Made by a program: the position numbers and the translations under genes. The notes below the pieces were generated by a model that saw only the letters and a program-made list of their open reading frames with translations, was not told where the DNA came from and ran no database searches. From contig CAZGJC010000020.1 of the NCBI GenBank assembly GCA_964526505.1, forward strand, positions 1 through 33,173: 33,173 nucleotides of DNA. Direction: 5' to 3'. Positions 1 through 8,385 of the stretch are shown one piece after another. The stretch comes from SVTX01 sp964526505 (lineage in GTDB: Bacteria; Bacillota; Clostridia; Oscillospirales; CAG-272). How positions within the stretch are numbered: position 1 is the first letter of the stretch; every line of letters starts with the position of its first letter.

Positions 1-150
1 GGCGAGAACATTGTCTATACTTTTTTGGGTGTTGCACTTGTTATTATAATCTGCCCTCCCTTGTGTAAAGGGAGGTGTCACGCAGAGCGTGACGGAGGGA
101 TTGTAAAAACACCTTCAAACACCCCTCGTCAGTTTTGCCGACCCACGTAA
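1..150 (+). CDS. Possible 3' end of a plus-strand gene running in from the left
   Basis: Frame 1 is open from the window edge to a TAA at 148-150. Its first 18 or so residues (GENIVYTFLG then a run of V/I) look like a membrane helix. From about position 51 the frame reads through a common intergenic hairpin repeat, so the true gene may have been extended or truncated by repeat insertion. I do not recognise the protein, and the frame could be chance. Confidence 0.25.
   Translation, partial: GENIVYTFLGVALVIIICPPLCKGRCHAERDGGIVKTPSNTPRQFCRPT
54..107. repeat. Dispersed double-hairpin intergenic repeat
   Basis: Two adjacent perfect hairpins are visible: CCTCCCTT/AAGGGAGG (55-62 with 68-75) and GTCACGC/GCGTGAC (77-83 with 87-93), followed by GGAGGGATTGT. 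This layout resembles a short palindromic repeat that I recall as abundant in intergenic regions of gut Clostridia. It has no coding content and probably moves as a small non-autonomous element. Only one copy is in this window. Confidence 0.55.
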
Positions 151-181
151 GCCTACCGCTATGGCGGAATTGCTCAAATGC

Positions 182-222
182 AAAAACCCGTGCGGAAACC
201 GCACACTTGTACGGTGGTTTTT
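182..222. other. Nested hairpin, terminator-like on both strands
   Basis: AAAAACC (182-188) pairs with GGTTTTT (216-222) and encloses a second hairpin, GTGCGG/CCGCAC (190-195 with 199-204). The outer arms leave a T-run on either strand. It lies between the host repeat and the end of the spoIIIA operon and may be a second termination site or part of a larger intergenic repeat. Confidence 0.4.
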
Positions 223-233
223 CGAAAGCAAAG

Positions 234-266
234 AAATGTGAGTCCCCGTAAAGCGAACTCACATTT
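234..266 (-). terminator. Putative terminator after spoIIIAH
   Basis: A 10-bp stem, AAATGTGAGT (234-243) with ACTCACATTT (257-266), lies eight bases past the spoIIIAH stop on the minus strand. The downstream stretch is T-rich but not a pure T-run. It probably ends the spoIIIA transcript. Confidence 0.55.
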
Positions 267-273
267 TCTTGTA

Positions 274-876
274 TTATGCCTTGACAACTATCGACACGTT
301 TACAGGTTCAATTGACGCCTGCTCGTAAACCACCGCATTTATCTGTGCAAGTTGTGCCGTGCTGAGTTTTCCGTCGCACTTGACCACAATGTTTGCAGAG
401 TCCCCGTTAAGTACGGCAACGCATTTTTCAAATCCTTTTGATACAAGTATCGTCTCTATGTTGGATTCCTGTTGCATTTGAAGCGATATTTTCGCAATTT
501 CGGAGGCCGCTTCGTTTTTAACCTCTTCCGTTGCATTCACGTTGTCAATCACCGCTTGAAGAACCTCCAAAGCCTCGTCTCTCGCTCTCTGGCGACTAAC
601 CTGAACGGAAGAAAAATAACTTTCGGAAGTTGATGACGAAGTGTCCGCCTCCGTACTTTCCTCTCCCGAAGTCGGGTCTTTCGTGTTGTCCAAAATACCT
701 CCGACCATACCGTCTCCGCCACCGTAGTTATATCCGTCGTCGTTGTCTCTGAATATCATCCAATTAGCAAATACCGCCACTCCGATAAGTGCAACCGCAC
801 CTATTATGACAAGATTTTTCTTGCCGATTTTTTGAAAAAAATTCTTAACCGAGTCCATTCCGTCTTTAAATGCCAT
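274..876 (-). CDS. spoIIIAH: Stage III sporulation protein AH
   Basis: SpoIIIAH is a forespore-engulfment channel protein. It sits in the mother-cell membrane and its extracellular domain pairs with forespore SpoIIQ across the intermembrane space. The 200-residue product starts MAFKDGM, has one N-terminal membrane helix (about residues 22-42), an acidic Ser/Thr/Glu-rich linker, and a C-terminal alpha/beta domain of the ring-building (YscJ/FliF-like) type. The reading frame is open further upstream, but the start at 876 has a GGGAGGA site just ahead and gives the usual family length. It is the last gene of the eight-gene spoIIIA operon, which supports the call because the sequence itself diverges quickly. 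Confidence 0.88.
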   Translation of the reverse strand: MAFKDGMDSVKNFFQKIGKKNLVIIGAVALIGVAVFANWMIFRDNDDGYNYGGGDGMVGGILDNTKDPTSGEESTEADTSSSTSESYFSSVQVSRQRARDEALEVLQAVIDNVNATEEVKNEAASEIAKISLQMQQESNIETILVSKGFEKCVAVLNGDSANIVVKCDGKLSTAQLAQINAVVYEQASIEPVNVSIVVKA

Positions 877-1108
877 TGTGTTTTCCTCCCGAAAAATTAG
901 TTTTAACGGTCGTCTGCCTCCCGTTCTTTTGCTTGCTATATTATATTTGCCCCACCCCTCGCTTATTCCGCTTTTTAGATAAAAATAATTGCATTGCAAA
1001 AATATAATCCGCAAAAATCGGAACAGGCGTCTCAACAAAACTCCCTGTTTTTATATGCGAAAATATTTTACCACCCGTTTTTGACAGTAGAATACACAAG
1101 CCGAAAAA

Positions 1109-1627
1109 TCAAATCACGTAAATTCTCGTAAGAGGTAAACCGTAAGCGGAAGACAAAAGCGACGCAATTTCATTCTTTTGCCCGGCACTTATACTACCAC
1201 CGTAACACACTATTCCTATGCCCGAAAGTTGCGGTAACTTTTCACCTAAATATAACGCCTCCGCATTTGATCCGCTTCCGACGATAACGTACTCCTCCCG
1301 CTTGCCTCCGTCAGAACTTGTGTTCGAGTTCGTTGCGTATATAGTCTCGCCCGAAGATTTGAAATCCAAAATCACAAAAACGTCTCCCACGCCCGTCACT
1401 TTCTCGCAAGCACGCATAATTCCCTCTTCCAGACCTCTTTTGTACTCCTCAAAGCCCTCTTTTGACCCTTCCGCCACCCTCTCGGAACCCTTTTTTTCCT
1501 CATTTCCGAGACAACTTCCTATTATCAATGCTATAATTCCTACGGCAAAAGCACATATAACCACCCACAACGCACCGCTTTTTTTCATATGCTTTACCGC
1601 CCCTGAAATCTCCTCTCCCGTCCTCAT
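1109..1627 (-). CDS. spoIIIAG: Stage III sporulation protein AG
   Basis: SpoIIIAG forms a large ring in the mother-cell to forespore feeding channel. The 172-residue product has a short cytoplasmic N-terminus, one membrane helix (about residues 21-39, ALWVVICAFAVGIIALIIG), a charged linker, and a ring-building domain ending in the family-typical pattern with Y-G-L-P and R-I-Y-V-I. The start MRTGEE at 1627 was chosen because GGAGGGAA lies directly before it. A start 17 codons upstream has no such site. It lies between spoIIIAF and spoIIIAH. The gap of about 230 bases before spoIIIAH contains no other gene. Confidence 0.88.
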   Translation of the reverse strand: MRTGEEISGAVKHMKKSGALWVVICAFAVGIIALIIGSCLGNEEKKGSERVAEGSKEGFEEYKRGLEEGIMRACEKVTGVGDVFVILDFKSSGETIYATNSNTSSDGGKREEYVIVGSGSNAEALYLGEKLPQLSGIGIVCYGGSISAGQKNEIASLLSSAYGLPLTRIYVI

Positions 1628-1714
1628 TTTCCCTCCGTTTTCAATTAAAATCAGCCCTTTTTCAGTATAATCAACCAATTTTCAAGTATAATTTAATCTT
1701 TTTTTGTGCAGAGT

Positions 1715-2218
1715 TCAATCAATTGCAACAATAACGTCGCAATCAAAAACCTTTTCAAAATATGTCTGTATCTTCGCAGTATCCTTAAATACCGCACTCT
1801 TGTCAAGTAAAATATAAACCTTCTTCACAGCCATGTTCTCCTCACCACCCTCATTTCCATCAACACCGAAGTCATCTCCATCATTGCGAAAATTTACGCT
1901 TATCTCTGTTGCAGAAACTCCAAATGTTTCACGAAGTTCATATTCTATATAGGTTTTAACGCTTTTCTCTCCGTAATTTTCAAGATAATTTTTCCATTCT
2001 TCGTCCCGATTTTCCTCCGATATTTCAGACAGATAAAGTTTAATATCAAACTCTTTTATAAATTCGATAACTCCGACGCACGGTTTTAAACTTATGCAAA
2101 TAATGCACAGCCCGACTAAAAATTTTCTGATTTTAGATAATCCGTCATCCGGTGTGCAAGCACAAACAACGGAGGCAAAAATCGAACAAATTATAAGACT
2201 CATTAGATATTCTTTCAT
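1715..2218 (-). CDS. spoIIIAF: Stage III sporulation protein AF
   Basis: SpoIIIAF is a membrane component of the mother-cell channel needed for late sigma-G activity. The 167-residue protein has two N-terminal membrane helices (roughly residues 4-22 and 30-50) and a C-terminal soluble domain ending CDVIVAID, matching the short ring-domain fold of the family. The ribosome site before ATG 2218 is weak (GAGAATAAG), so translation may depend on the upstream spoIIIAE. Identification rests on topology, size and position between AE and AG. Confidence 0.85.
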   Translation of the reverse strand: MKEYLMSLIICSIFASVVCACTPDDGLSKIRKFLVGLCIICISLKPCVGVIEFIKEFDIKLYLSEISEENRDEEWKNYLENYGEKSVKTYIEYELRETFGVSATEISVNFRNDGDDFGVDGNEGGEENMAVKKVYILLDKSAVFKDTAKIQTYFEKVFDCDVIVAID

Positions 2219-2262
2219 TTTCGTATCTTATTCTCACATTTCATACGAGTCATTGCAATATT

Positions 2263-3399
2263 TTACGCAATCGCAGGTGCAACCGAACACAAAACAGCCA
2301 TTGAAACGATAAAAACGGATGAACACATAATAACCACGCCTTCAAGTATTCCGTATAATTCCGATATATCCGACAAAAGTTTTTGACATCCCGAAGATAC
2401 TCCCAGCATAGAACAAAAACCGCTCATAACCGAATAGATAATCTTCATAAGCCATATTTCAATCAAAGTCGGCAACAGTAGCAAACAAATAATTATAATT
2501 CCGCCTATACCTACGCTTCCACGTATAAGACTTATACTTGATGCAATTGTTCCAAGTCCGGACGACACCGCTCCGCCGGATATGGGTATCGAACCCAAAA
2601 ACACTTTCGCACCTTTCATTGCAAGCGTGTCCGCCTTTGCCGAAATAATTGTTTGCGACGACAATGACAAACTCAAAACCGCCACTATAACGCCTAAAAT
2701 CGTCATAAATATTTTCTTTACGGTTGTACCGAATGAAACTCCACCGAAATCTCCAAATGAAACGGATATCAAACTCGTTGCGAGGCAAAAACAAAAAAGC
2801 GGTACTACAATTATGCTTGAAATCACCTCCGTAATTCCTAACGTTACCGACAGCCCCGTAACGTTTTTTACCGCAGTTCCGACATTTCCACCCATGGTAT
2901 ATAAAGCGGTTGACAACGGTATAAACGCTCCTATCGTAATATGTAAAGCGGAAAAAAATTCACGCACGTCGTCAAGAATCGTAACCGCAATCCCACCTAT
3001 TACGGCAAAAACGGCAAAACGTGAACATAAATCAAGAACGCTCGCTCCCGACGGAAATATATGCGTGCATATAAGCGAATATAAGGCAGATAACACTATA
3101 ATTCCCATAAGTACCGATACGTGAGGGATAACTTGTACAATTCCGTCGCCGAAACTTGATATAAGTGCAGATAAAATATATTCTATACCTGTCATTTCCG
3201 ACACGGCGTCTGCAATATCGGATACGTTGTCTGACTTTATGTCGCTCGGAAGTTTGTCCGCCGTCGAATCGGGCAAAGATTCCAAAAAATCTTCATATCC
3301 GTCAGGCACAAAATCCTCCGCCGACACAATCACGCCAAAACCCCAAAAAACAATGAGAAAAATAAATATACCGATTATAATTTTTCTTTTACCAATCAT
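2263..3399 (-). CDS. spoIIIAE: Stage III sporulation protein AE
   Basis: SpoIIIAE is the largest polytopic subunit of the SpoIIIA complex and probably forms the membrane export core. The 378-residue product has a signal-like N-terminal helix, an acidic stretch (about residues 28-70) and then several long hydrophobic helices. Its length is close to the family norm of about 380-400. Its ATG overlaps the spoIIIAD stop in the arrangement ATGA (3396-3399), which indicates translational coupling. Confidence 0.93.
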   Translation of the reverse strand: MIGKRKIIIGIFIFLIVFWGFGVIVSAEDFVPDGYEDFLESLPDSTADKLPSDIKSDNVSDIADAVSEMTGIEYILSALISSFGDGIVQVIPHVSVLMGIIVLSALYSLICTHIFPSGASVLDLCSRFAVFAVIGGIAVTILDDVREFFSALHITIGAFIPLSTALYTMGGNVGTAVKNVTGLSVTLGITEVISSIIVVPLFCFCLATSLISVSFGDFGGVSFGTTVKKIFMTILGVIVAVLSLSLSSQTIISAKADTLAMKGAKVFLGSIPISGGAVSSGLGTIASSISLIRGSVGIGGIIIICLLLLPTLIEIWLMKIIYSVMSGFCSMLGVSSGCQKLLSDISELYGILEGVVIMCSSVFIVSMAVLCSVAPAIA

Positions 3400-3788
3400 A
3401 TTTTTTCAACAAGTTCCTCTGCAATTTCGAGAATATCCTCTATGAGCGGAATTGCGATTATCAGAATTTCCACCTTGCCTGCAAATTCCGCATATCCGGC
3501 AATGCTCGTCTCTCCGCAGTCACGACATACCGACGATAATACGTAAGTCAAAAAAGAAATTCCGACCGCCTTTATAAGTATACCGAAATATGTATTTAAA
3601 TAACTTTTCTCCGACATCCCCGCTACCAACTCAAAAAGCGGAGAAGCAAGCATCAGCGTCATTGCGGCAAGCAGTATCCCTCCCGCAACCTTAATTGTAC
3701 TTTTAAAATCTTTGCCGTAACTTCCCATTGCAACGCTTGCACTTGCACAAAGCATAACAACTCCGAATATTTTAAATATACTTTCCAT
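3396..3788 (-). CDS. spoIIIAD: Stage III sporulation protein AD
   Basis: This 130-residue protein has four predicted membrane helices and a short charged C-terminus (EIAEELVEKI). It belongs with SpoIIIAC in the small-subunit pair of the feeding channel. Its start codon overlaps the spoIIIAC stop (TGATG) and its stop overlaps the spoIIIAE start, so AC, AD and AE are translationally coupled. Length and the GKVEIL...IPLIEDI segment fit the family. Confidence 0.92.
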   Translation of the reverse strand: MESIFKIFGVVMLCASASVAMGSYGKDFKSTIKVAGGILLAAMTLMLASPLFELVAGMSEKSYLNTYFGILIKAVGISFLTYVLSSVCRDCGETSIAGYAEFAGKVEILIIAIPLIEDILEIAEELVEKI

Positions 3789-4003
3789 CAGAAACCGAAT
3801 ACCGACATCACAAGTCCGAACAGTTCGTCTATCTTCTGAATGAGCATTATCAAAACAACTATTATCCCCGCCACGGTAACCAGCATTGCCTGCTCGTCCC
3901 TGCCCGACTTTGTAAGTATCTGCGATGCCACCGACACAAGAATGCCCACCCCGGCAACTTTAAGTATCATTCCAATATCCAAAATACGTCCCTTGCCTTT
4001 CAA
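3788..4003 (-). CDS. spoIIIAC: Stage III sporulation protein AC
   Basis: The product is a 71-residue protein with two membrane helices joined by a short polar turn containing S-G-R-D-E-Q-A-M-L, the most conserved segment of SpoIIIAC. It is slightly longer than typical (about 65) because of an MKGKGR extension. The true start could be the internal ATG in ILDIGM. It sits between spoIIIAB and spoIIIAD. Confidence 0.92.
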   Translation of the reverse strand: MKGKGRILDIGMILKVAGVGILVSVASQILTKSGRDEQAMLVTVAGIIVVLIMLIQKIDELFGLVMSVFGF

Positions 4004-4027
4004 TAATCATAAAATAAATGTGAGCGT

Positions 4028-4489
4028 TCACCACAAAATGATAAGAATTCCTATAACAGAACAAATACATAACGCACCGCCCACTCTTGTCCTTGCAGGC
4101 AAATCGTCAAATAATATGCGTCGCTCCTCACTTAAAGCCTCTATGTAGTAATCCGTGCGTTTTAGTTGTTCTTCCCTGTATGTGCTTCCGAACTCATCGA
4201 AAAAACGTTCAAGTAACCTGTATGACTCTTCTCCGAGATATATGCGGTTGCGTGCAAGCATGCCGTCGATATTTTTCTCACAACGTCCGAGAATTTCAAA
4301 TTTTTCGGAAGACGAAGATAAAATATCGCATAAAGGTAAATTATAGCAGTCAACCTGACCTTTTATGTAAAACAACAGGGCGATAAAACCGTCAAGCACT
4401 TTGAGTTTTTTCTGCTCAAAACGACATACAGATACCGCAAGCACAACTCCCGTTATTGCAAGCATTAAACTGCCGAAAAGTTTAATCAT
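4028..4489 (-). CDS. spoIIIAB: Stage III sporulation protein AB
   Basis: SpoIIIAB is a bitopic membrane protein with helices at both ends (residues about 3-20 and 136-152) flanking a helical cytoplasmic domain. This matches the family, which resembles GspF/TadB-type platform proteins and probably works with the SpoIIIAA ATPase. The C-terminal motif R-V-G-G-A-L-C-I ahead of the last helix is typical. At 153 residues it is a little shorter than the usual 170. A GGAGGTG site precedes ATG 4489. Confidence 0.9.
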   Translation of the reverse strand: MIKLFGSLMLAITGVVLAVSVCRFEQKKLKVLDGFIALLFYIKGQVDCYNLPLCDILSSSSEKFEILGRCEKNIDGMLARNRIYLGEESYRLLERFFDEFGSTYREEQLKRTDYYIEALSEERRILFDDLPARTRVGGALCICSVIGILIILW

Positions 4490-4525
4490 ATATCACACCT
4501 CCGCACACTCTAAAACCCGAGCGAA

Positions 4526-5419
4526 CTACCTCATGGCAATGTCATAAGTAAATCCACCACGAAGCGATCTTGTAATTCCCACGTACGCACCGAACACGTG
4601 AGCCTCATGAAGTAGCCTTATACCGGTTCTGCAAATAAGTTCTTCCACCGACCCAGCATGTGCCGTGGCAAGTAAAGGAACACCGCAATTTTGACACGAC
4701 GTAAGCGATATCGCCTCATCATAATCTCCGATTTCATCGCAAACTATCACCTGTGCATTTAAACATCTTGTGGCTATCTCTATACCGGTCCGCCTCGGAT
4801 AACCGGAAAGCACGTCAACACACAATTCCTCTCCGTCAAGAGAAAATCCGAGTTCTCCTCTTGTGTCGATAACAACTGTCCGCATCGGCGACTCACCGCC
4901 TGCAAGTATACCTACACAACCACGTAAAAGCGTGGTTTTTCCGACTCCCGGGGGAGCATATATAAGCACGCCTTTCGTATAGTTAAATTGTTGAAGTAAT
5001 TCGCATATCTCTGCTCCGACCTGCTTTTGTCTGTGAGGAATGCGTATGCACAGAGAACTTATATCGTAAACTCCTATTATCCTGTCACACTCGCAAGTCG
5101 CTCTTCCTCCGACTCCGACCCTTATCCCATCCGGAAGCGATATATACCCTTGATTTATCGTATCACTGTAAGCATATAACGCACCTTTGCACATGCGAGT
5201 CATTATCTCGTTAATATCACTTTGGTTGGCAACGTAATTTAACATAATATTTCCGGACGGTAAAATTATCGACGCACGCCTGTTGCGTCTTATGCGTATC
5301 TCCTCTATTTTGACCGAAAGTTTGAGTTCGGATATCTCCCTTGACAATACAAACGGCAAAAAATCGTCAAGTGTATTCGGAAGCGATCCGACGGTTTTGA
5401 CTGAATTTTTTATAATCAT
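4526..5419 (-). CDS. spoIIIAA: Stage III sporulation protein AA, secretion-type ATPase
   Basis: SpoIIIAA is the cytoplasmic ATPase of the mother-cell channel and resembles type II/IV secretion ATPases. The 297-residue product has a Walker A motif APPGVGKT (155-162), a Walker B-like segment around VIVCDEIGD, and a late H-A-G segment (ATAHAGS). The start at 5419 has GGGAGGGC eight bases upstream. It opens the spoIIIA operon. I looked for a sigma-E promoter just upstream and found no convincing match, although sigma-E control is known for this operon in other species. Confidence 0.95.
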   Translation of the reverse strand: MIIKNSVKTVGSLPNTLDDFLPFVLSREISELKLSVKIEEIRIRRNRRASIILPSGNIMLNYVANQSDINEIMTRMCKGALYAYSDTINQGYISLPDGIRVGVGGRATCECDRIIGVYDISSLCIRIPHRQKQVGAEICELLQQFNYTKGVLIYAPPGVGKTTLLRGCVGILAGGESPMRTVVIDTRGELGFSLDGEELCVDVLSGYPRRTGIEIATRCLNAQVIVCDEIGDYDEAISLTSCQNCGVPLLATAHAGSVEELICRTGIRLLHEAHVFGAYVGITRSLRGGFTYDIAMR

Positions 5420-5483
5420 ACCGGAAGCCCTCCCCGTAAAAAATTATATTTATAAAAAGTAACTTTAAGAACGACAAAAATAA

Positions 5484-5532
5484 AAAAACACAAGGAAAAT
5501 TTGAATTTAAACCCAAATATCCTTGTGTTTTT
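5484..5532 (-). terminator. Intrinsic terminator after fprA
   Basis: A long stem pairs AAAAACACAAGGA with TCCTTGTGTTTTT around an AT-rich loop, immediately after the fprA stop. The arms leave a T-run on either strand, so it also insulates spoIIIAA from fprA. Confidence 0.8.
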
Positions 5533-5546
5533 GATTGTGTTGAATT

Positions 5547-6752
5547 TTATCTGTTTTTAATTCCGCCTGAAATCTCGTCAGCCATAGCGATTATAGCCTG
5601 CCTGGTGTCCTCGTTGACCGCCGATCTTATGTCAACGGTATTTTCGAGAAATGCAGTACCTCTGAGCGTTTCTGTTAACTTTCTCATATGAGCGGTTGCC
5701 GTCGGAGCCCAAGAACCGTTTTGTATAAATCCAATAGTTTTGTTTTGAATGCCGTGAGCGACAATATCGTGTACCAACGTTTCCATCGTAACGAAAATTC
5801 CCGTGTTGTACGTCGGAGATGCAAGTACAAGATGACTGTACTTGAAAATTTCCGATATAATATTTGACGCAGGCGTCACAGACGTATCAAACATAACAGT
5901 CTTTATGCCACGCTCACGCAGGCAAGACGACAATATTTCAGCCGCATTTTCGGTATTACCGTAAATTGACGCATAAGCGATAACAACACCGGTATCTTCG
6001 GCTGTGTATGAACTCCATAACTTGTACTTTTCGACAAATTTATCAAAATCCGATCTCCAAACAAATCCGTGGAGAGGACATACGTATTTTATGTCTAATG
6101 CAGAAACCTTTTTGAGTAAATTTTGAACCGACACACCGTATTTGCCGACAATGTTGGTGTAATATCTTCTTGCCTCATCCATATAGTCTCTCATAAAATC
6201 CACTTCATCTGCAAAAATCGCACCGTTGAGAGAGCCGAAATGACCGAAAGCATCTGCTGTAAAGAGAATTTTTTCCGTTGTTTCGTAAGACGTCATAACT
6301 TCGGGCCAATGTACCATAGGTGCATTGACAAACGTAAGGCTGTGCTGCCCGAGGGACAACACGTCGCCCTCATTGACAATCATAGTATCAGGTTTGAAAT
6401 CATTTCCGAAAAACTGTGAAAGCATCGTCTTTATTTTCGCATTGCACACGATTTTCACACCGGGATAACGCAAAATAAATTCATTAACACACGCAGAATG
6501 GTCGGGTTCCATATGGTGAATTACAAGATAGTCGGGCAACCTGCCCGAGAGGACGTGTGCAAGATTTTCAAAATACAAATCGGATACCGCACGGTCCACC
6601 GTGTCGAATACGGCGATTTTTTCATCAAGCAAAACGTAAGAGTTGTACGACACACCTGACGGTACCGAATATACACCCTCAAACATTGCAAGTCTGCGGT
6701 CGTTTCCGCCGATCCACGTTAATGAATCGGTAATCTTTTTTGTACAGTACAT
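5547..6752 (-). CDS. fprA: A-type flavoprotein (flavodiiron protein), O2/NO reductase
   Basis: Flavodiiron proteins reduce O2 to water or NO to N2O in the cytoplasm of anaerobes. The 401-residue product has the two family domains. The N-terminal metallo-beta-lactamase domain carries a complete diiron ligand set: H80, E82, D84/H85 in HHMEPDH, H148 in MVHWPE, D167 and H228 in PLHGF. The flavodoxin domain begins at about residue 254 with the FMN phosphate loop ASIYGNTEN. There is no C-terminal rubredoxin or NADH-oxidoreductase extension, so electrons must come from a separate carrier. It lies 52 bases downstream of a [FeFe]-hydrogenase on the same strand, suggesting hydrogen- or ferredoxin-linked oxygen detoxification, which is an inference from context. 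Confidence 0.93.
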   Translation of the reverse strand: MYCTKKITDSLTWIGGNDRRLAMFEGVYSVPSGVSYNSYVLLDEKIAVFDTVDRAVSDLYFENLAHVLSGRLPDYLVIHHMEPDHSACVNEFILRYPGVKIVCNAKIKTMLSQFFGNDFKPDTMIVNEGDVLSLGQHSLTFVNAPMVHWPEVMTSYETTEKILFTADAFGHFGSLNGAIFADEVDFMRDYMDEARRYYTNIVGKYGVSVQNLLKKVSALDIKYVCPLHGFVWRSDFDKFVEKYKLWSSYTAEDTGVVIAYASIYGNTENAAEILSSCLRERGIKTVMFDTSVTPASNIISEIFKYSHLVLASPTYNTGIFVTMETLVHDIVAHGIQNKTIGFIQNGSWAPTATAHMRKLTETLRGTAFLENTVDIRSAVNEDTRQAIIAMADEISGGIKNR

Positions 6753-6804
6753 CTGTAATCCATTCCTTTCAAAGTAAAATGTGAAATGCCGAAGTTCCCG
6801 TAAA

Positions 6805-8313
6805 TTACGGCAATTCTATCTCGCAAAGTTCCTTTTCGGGCAACTTCTTTTCGGTTGAATTTACAAGTTTCTTTACGGATTCGGTGGCTTTCGGAACAGT
6901 CAGACAAGTTCCGGCACCGGCAACGCAACCGCCGGGACATCCCATACCCTCAATAAGGCAACCGTTCTTTTTGCCTGCCTTTGCAAGCATCAGCATCTTT
7001 TTACATTCGTTGAGTCCGTCTGCATGCTCTATTTTGAGATCTACATCGGGGTAATATTCGGCAATACACTGAGAAATCGCTTCCGTTACACCGCCTGCAT
7101 ATGCATATCCTCTTCCCGCCGCACTTGCCTCGGGTTCGAACGTATCTCCCTCAAAGTTCGAGAAGTCAACTTCTTTTGCGGCAAACATACCCGCAAGTTC
7201 TTCAAAGGTAATAACAAAATCGACGTCACTTCGTACAGACTGTCTGCTTGCTTCAAGTTTTTTAGCGGCACAAGGACCGATAAATACAACTCTTGCGTTG
7301 GGATTTTTCTTCTTTATGCTTCGTGCAGTGGCAACCATAGGTGTCAATGCACTTGAAACCTTGTCTATCATTACGGGGAATTGTTTTTTCGCAAGCATTG
7401 CCCATGCAGGACAGCAAGACGTAAGAAGGAACGGCAGATTACCCGTTGCCACTTCTTCCGCATAGTGGTGAGCCTCTGTTGCGGCACCAACGTCAGCACC
7501 AATGGCAACTTCGTGCATTTCTTTAAATCCGAGTTGCAAAAGTCCGCCCTTTATCTGAGCAAGTCCCACGTCGGGACCAAACTGTCCTGCAATTGCGGGG
7601 GCAACTGCGGCAACAACGTAGTCGCCTTGACGAATCGAATGTATAAGTTGGAATATCTGCGACTTGTCGGCAATCGCTCCGAAAGGACAAGCAACCATAC
7701 ACTGACCGCAACCCACACACGTATCATTGTCTATTTTCGCACGACCGAAACTGTCGCTCTTTATAGCCTTAATTCCGCAAGCCTGAGCACAGGGACGAAC
7801 CTTGTGTGCAATAGCGTCATAAGGACATGCATCTTTACACTTTCCGCATTTGATACATTTTGTTTTGTCGATAACGGATTTACCGTTGACAATCGAAATC
7901 GCTCCCTTGGGACAAACACTCTCACAAGGATGTGCCACGCAACCACGACACTGGTCTGTAACAACGTAAACGTTGTCCTCGCATGCCTCGCACGCAGAAG
8001 GAATAACCTGCATAAGCGGAGGCTCGTAGTATTTATCGCTTATATTACTCTTGGAAAGACCGCTTGTTGCGTGAACGGGCTTGTCTTCGGGACGCAAAGA
8101 CATGCCCATGGCAAGTCTTACACGTTCGGACGCAATCGCTCTTTCACGGTAAATACTTTCTCTGTATTTCGGTTTGTCATCGGGTGTTATTGTGTAAGGA
8201 ATGGCTTCGAGATCGCTTCTTAACGTTTCCTCATCGGACTCGTAAGCAACTTTCGCAACCTCCTTAAAAATTTCGTGTCTTAATTTGCTGAGTGCAGTAT
8301 CTATACCTCTCAT
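6805..8313 (-). CDS. [FeFe]-hydrogenase, monomeric, ferredoxin-type N-terminus
   Basis: The 502-residue product has an H-cluster domain with all cysteine ligands: TSCCPAW (298-304), IGPCAAKK (345-352) and EGMGCPGGC (455-463). Several [4Fe-4S] ferredoxin motifs precede it (C122/C125/C130/C134, C153/C156/C159/C163, C199/C202/C205/C209, with extra cysteines at 175 and 179). It lacks the N-terminal 2Fe-2S domain of classical clostridial HydA. The variant L2/L3 signatures point to the group B type, for which ferredoxin is the likely partner. The start ATG 8311-8313 follows GGAGGT by eight bases; a TTG directly before it is the alternative. It is probably co-transcribed with fprA downstream. Confidence 0.9.
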   Translation of the reverse strand: MRGIDTALSKLRHEIFKEVAKVAYESDEETLRSDLEAIPYTITPDDKPKYRESIYRERAIASERVRLAMGMSLRPEDKPVHATSGLSKSNISDKYYEPPLMQVIPSACEACEDNVYVVTDQCRGCVAHPCESVCPKGAISIVNGKSVIDKTKCIKCGKCKDACPYDAIAHKVRPCAQACGIKAIKSDSFGRAKIDNDTCVGCGQCMVACPFGAIADKSQIFQLIHSIRQGDYVVAAVAPAIAGQFGPDVGLAQIKGGLLQLGFKEMHEVAIGADVGAATEAHHYAEEVATGNLPFLLTSCCPAWAMLAKKQFPVMIDKVSSALTPMVATARSIKKKNPNARVVFIGPCAAKKLEASRQSVRSDVDFVITFEELAGMFAAKEVDFSNFEGDTFEPEASAAGRGYAYAGGVTEAISQCIAEYYPDVDLKIEHADGLNECKKMLMLAKAGKKNGCLIEGMGCPGGCVAGAGTCLTVPKATESVKKLVNSTEKKLPEKELCEIELP

Positions 8314-8367
8314 CAATAAGTACCTCCATAGATTTTATATAATTTTATTTTTTACTTGTTTAAAATC

Positions 8368-8384
8368 GCCTTGTGCTTCAAGGC
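8368..8384 (-). terminator. Weak hairpin between CPBP gene and hydrogenase gene
   Basis: GCCTTG (8368-8373) pairs with CAAGGC (8379-8384) just after the CPBP stop. On the minus strand it is followed by GATTTTA rather than a clean T-run, so termination would be partial at best. Confidence 0.35.
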
Positions 8385-8385
8385 A

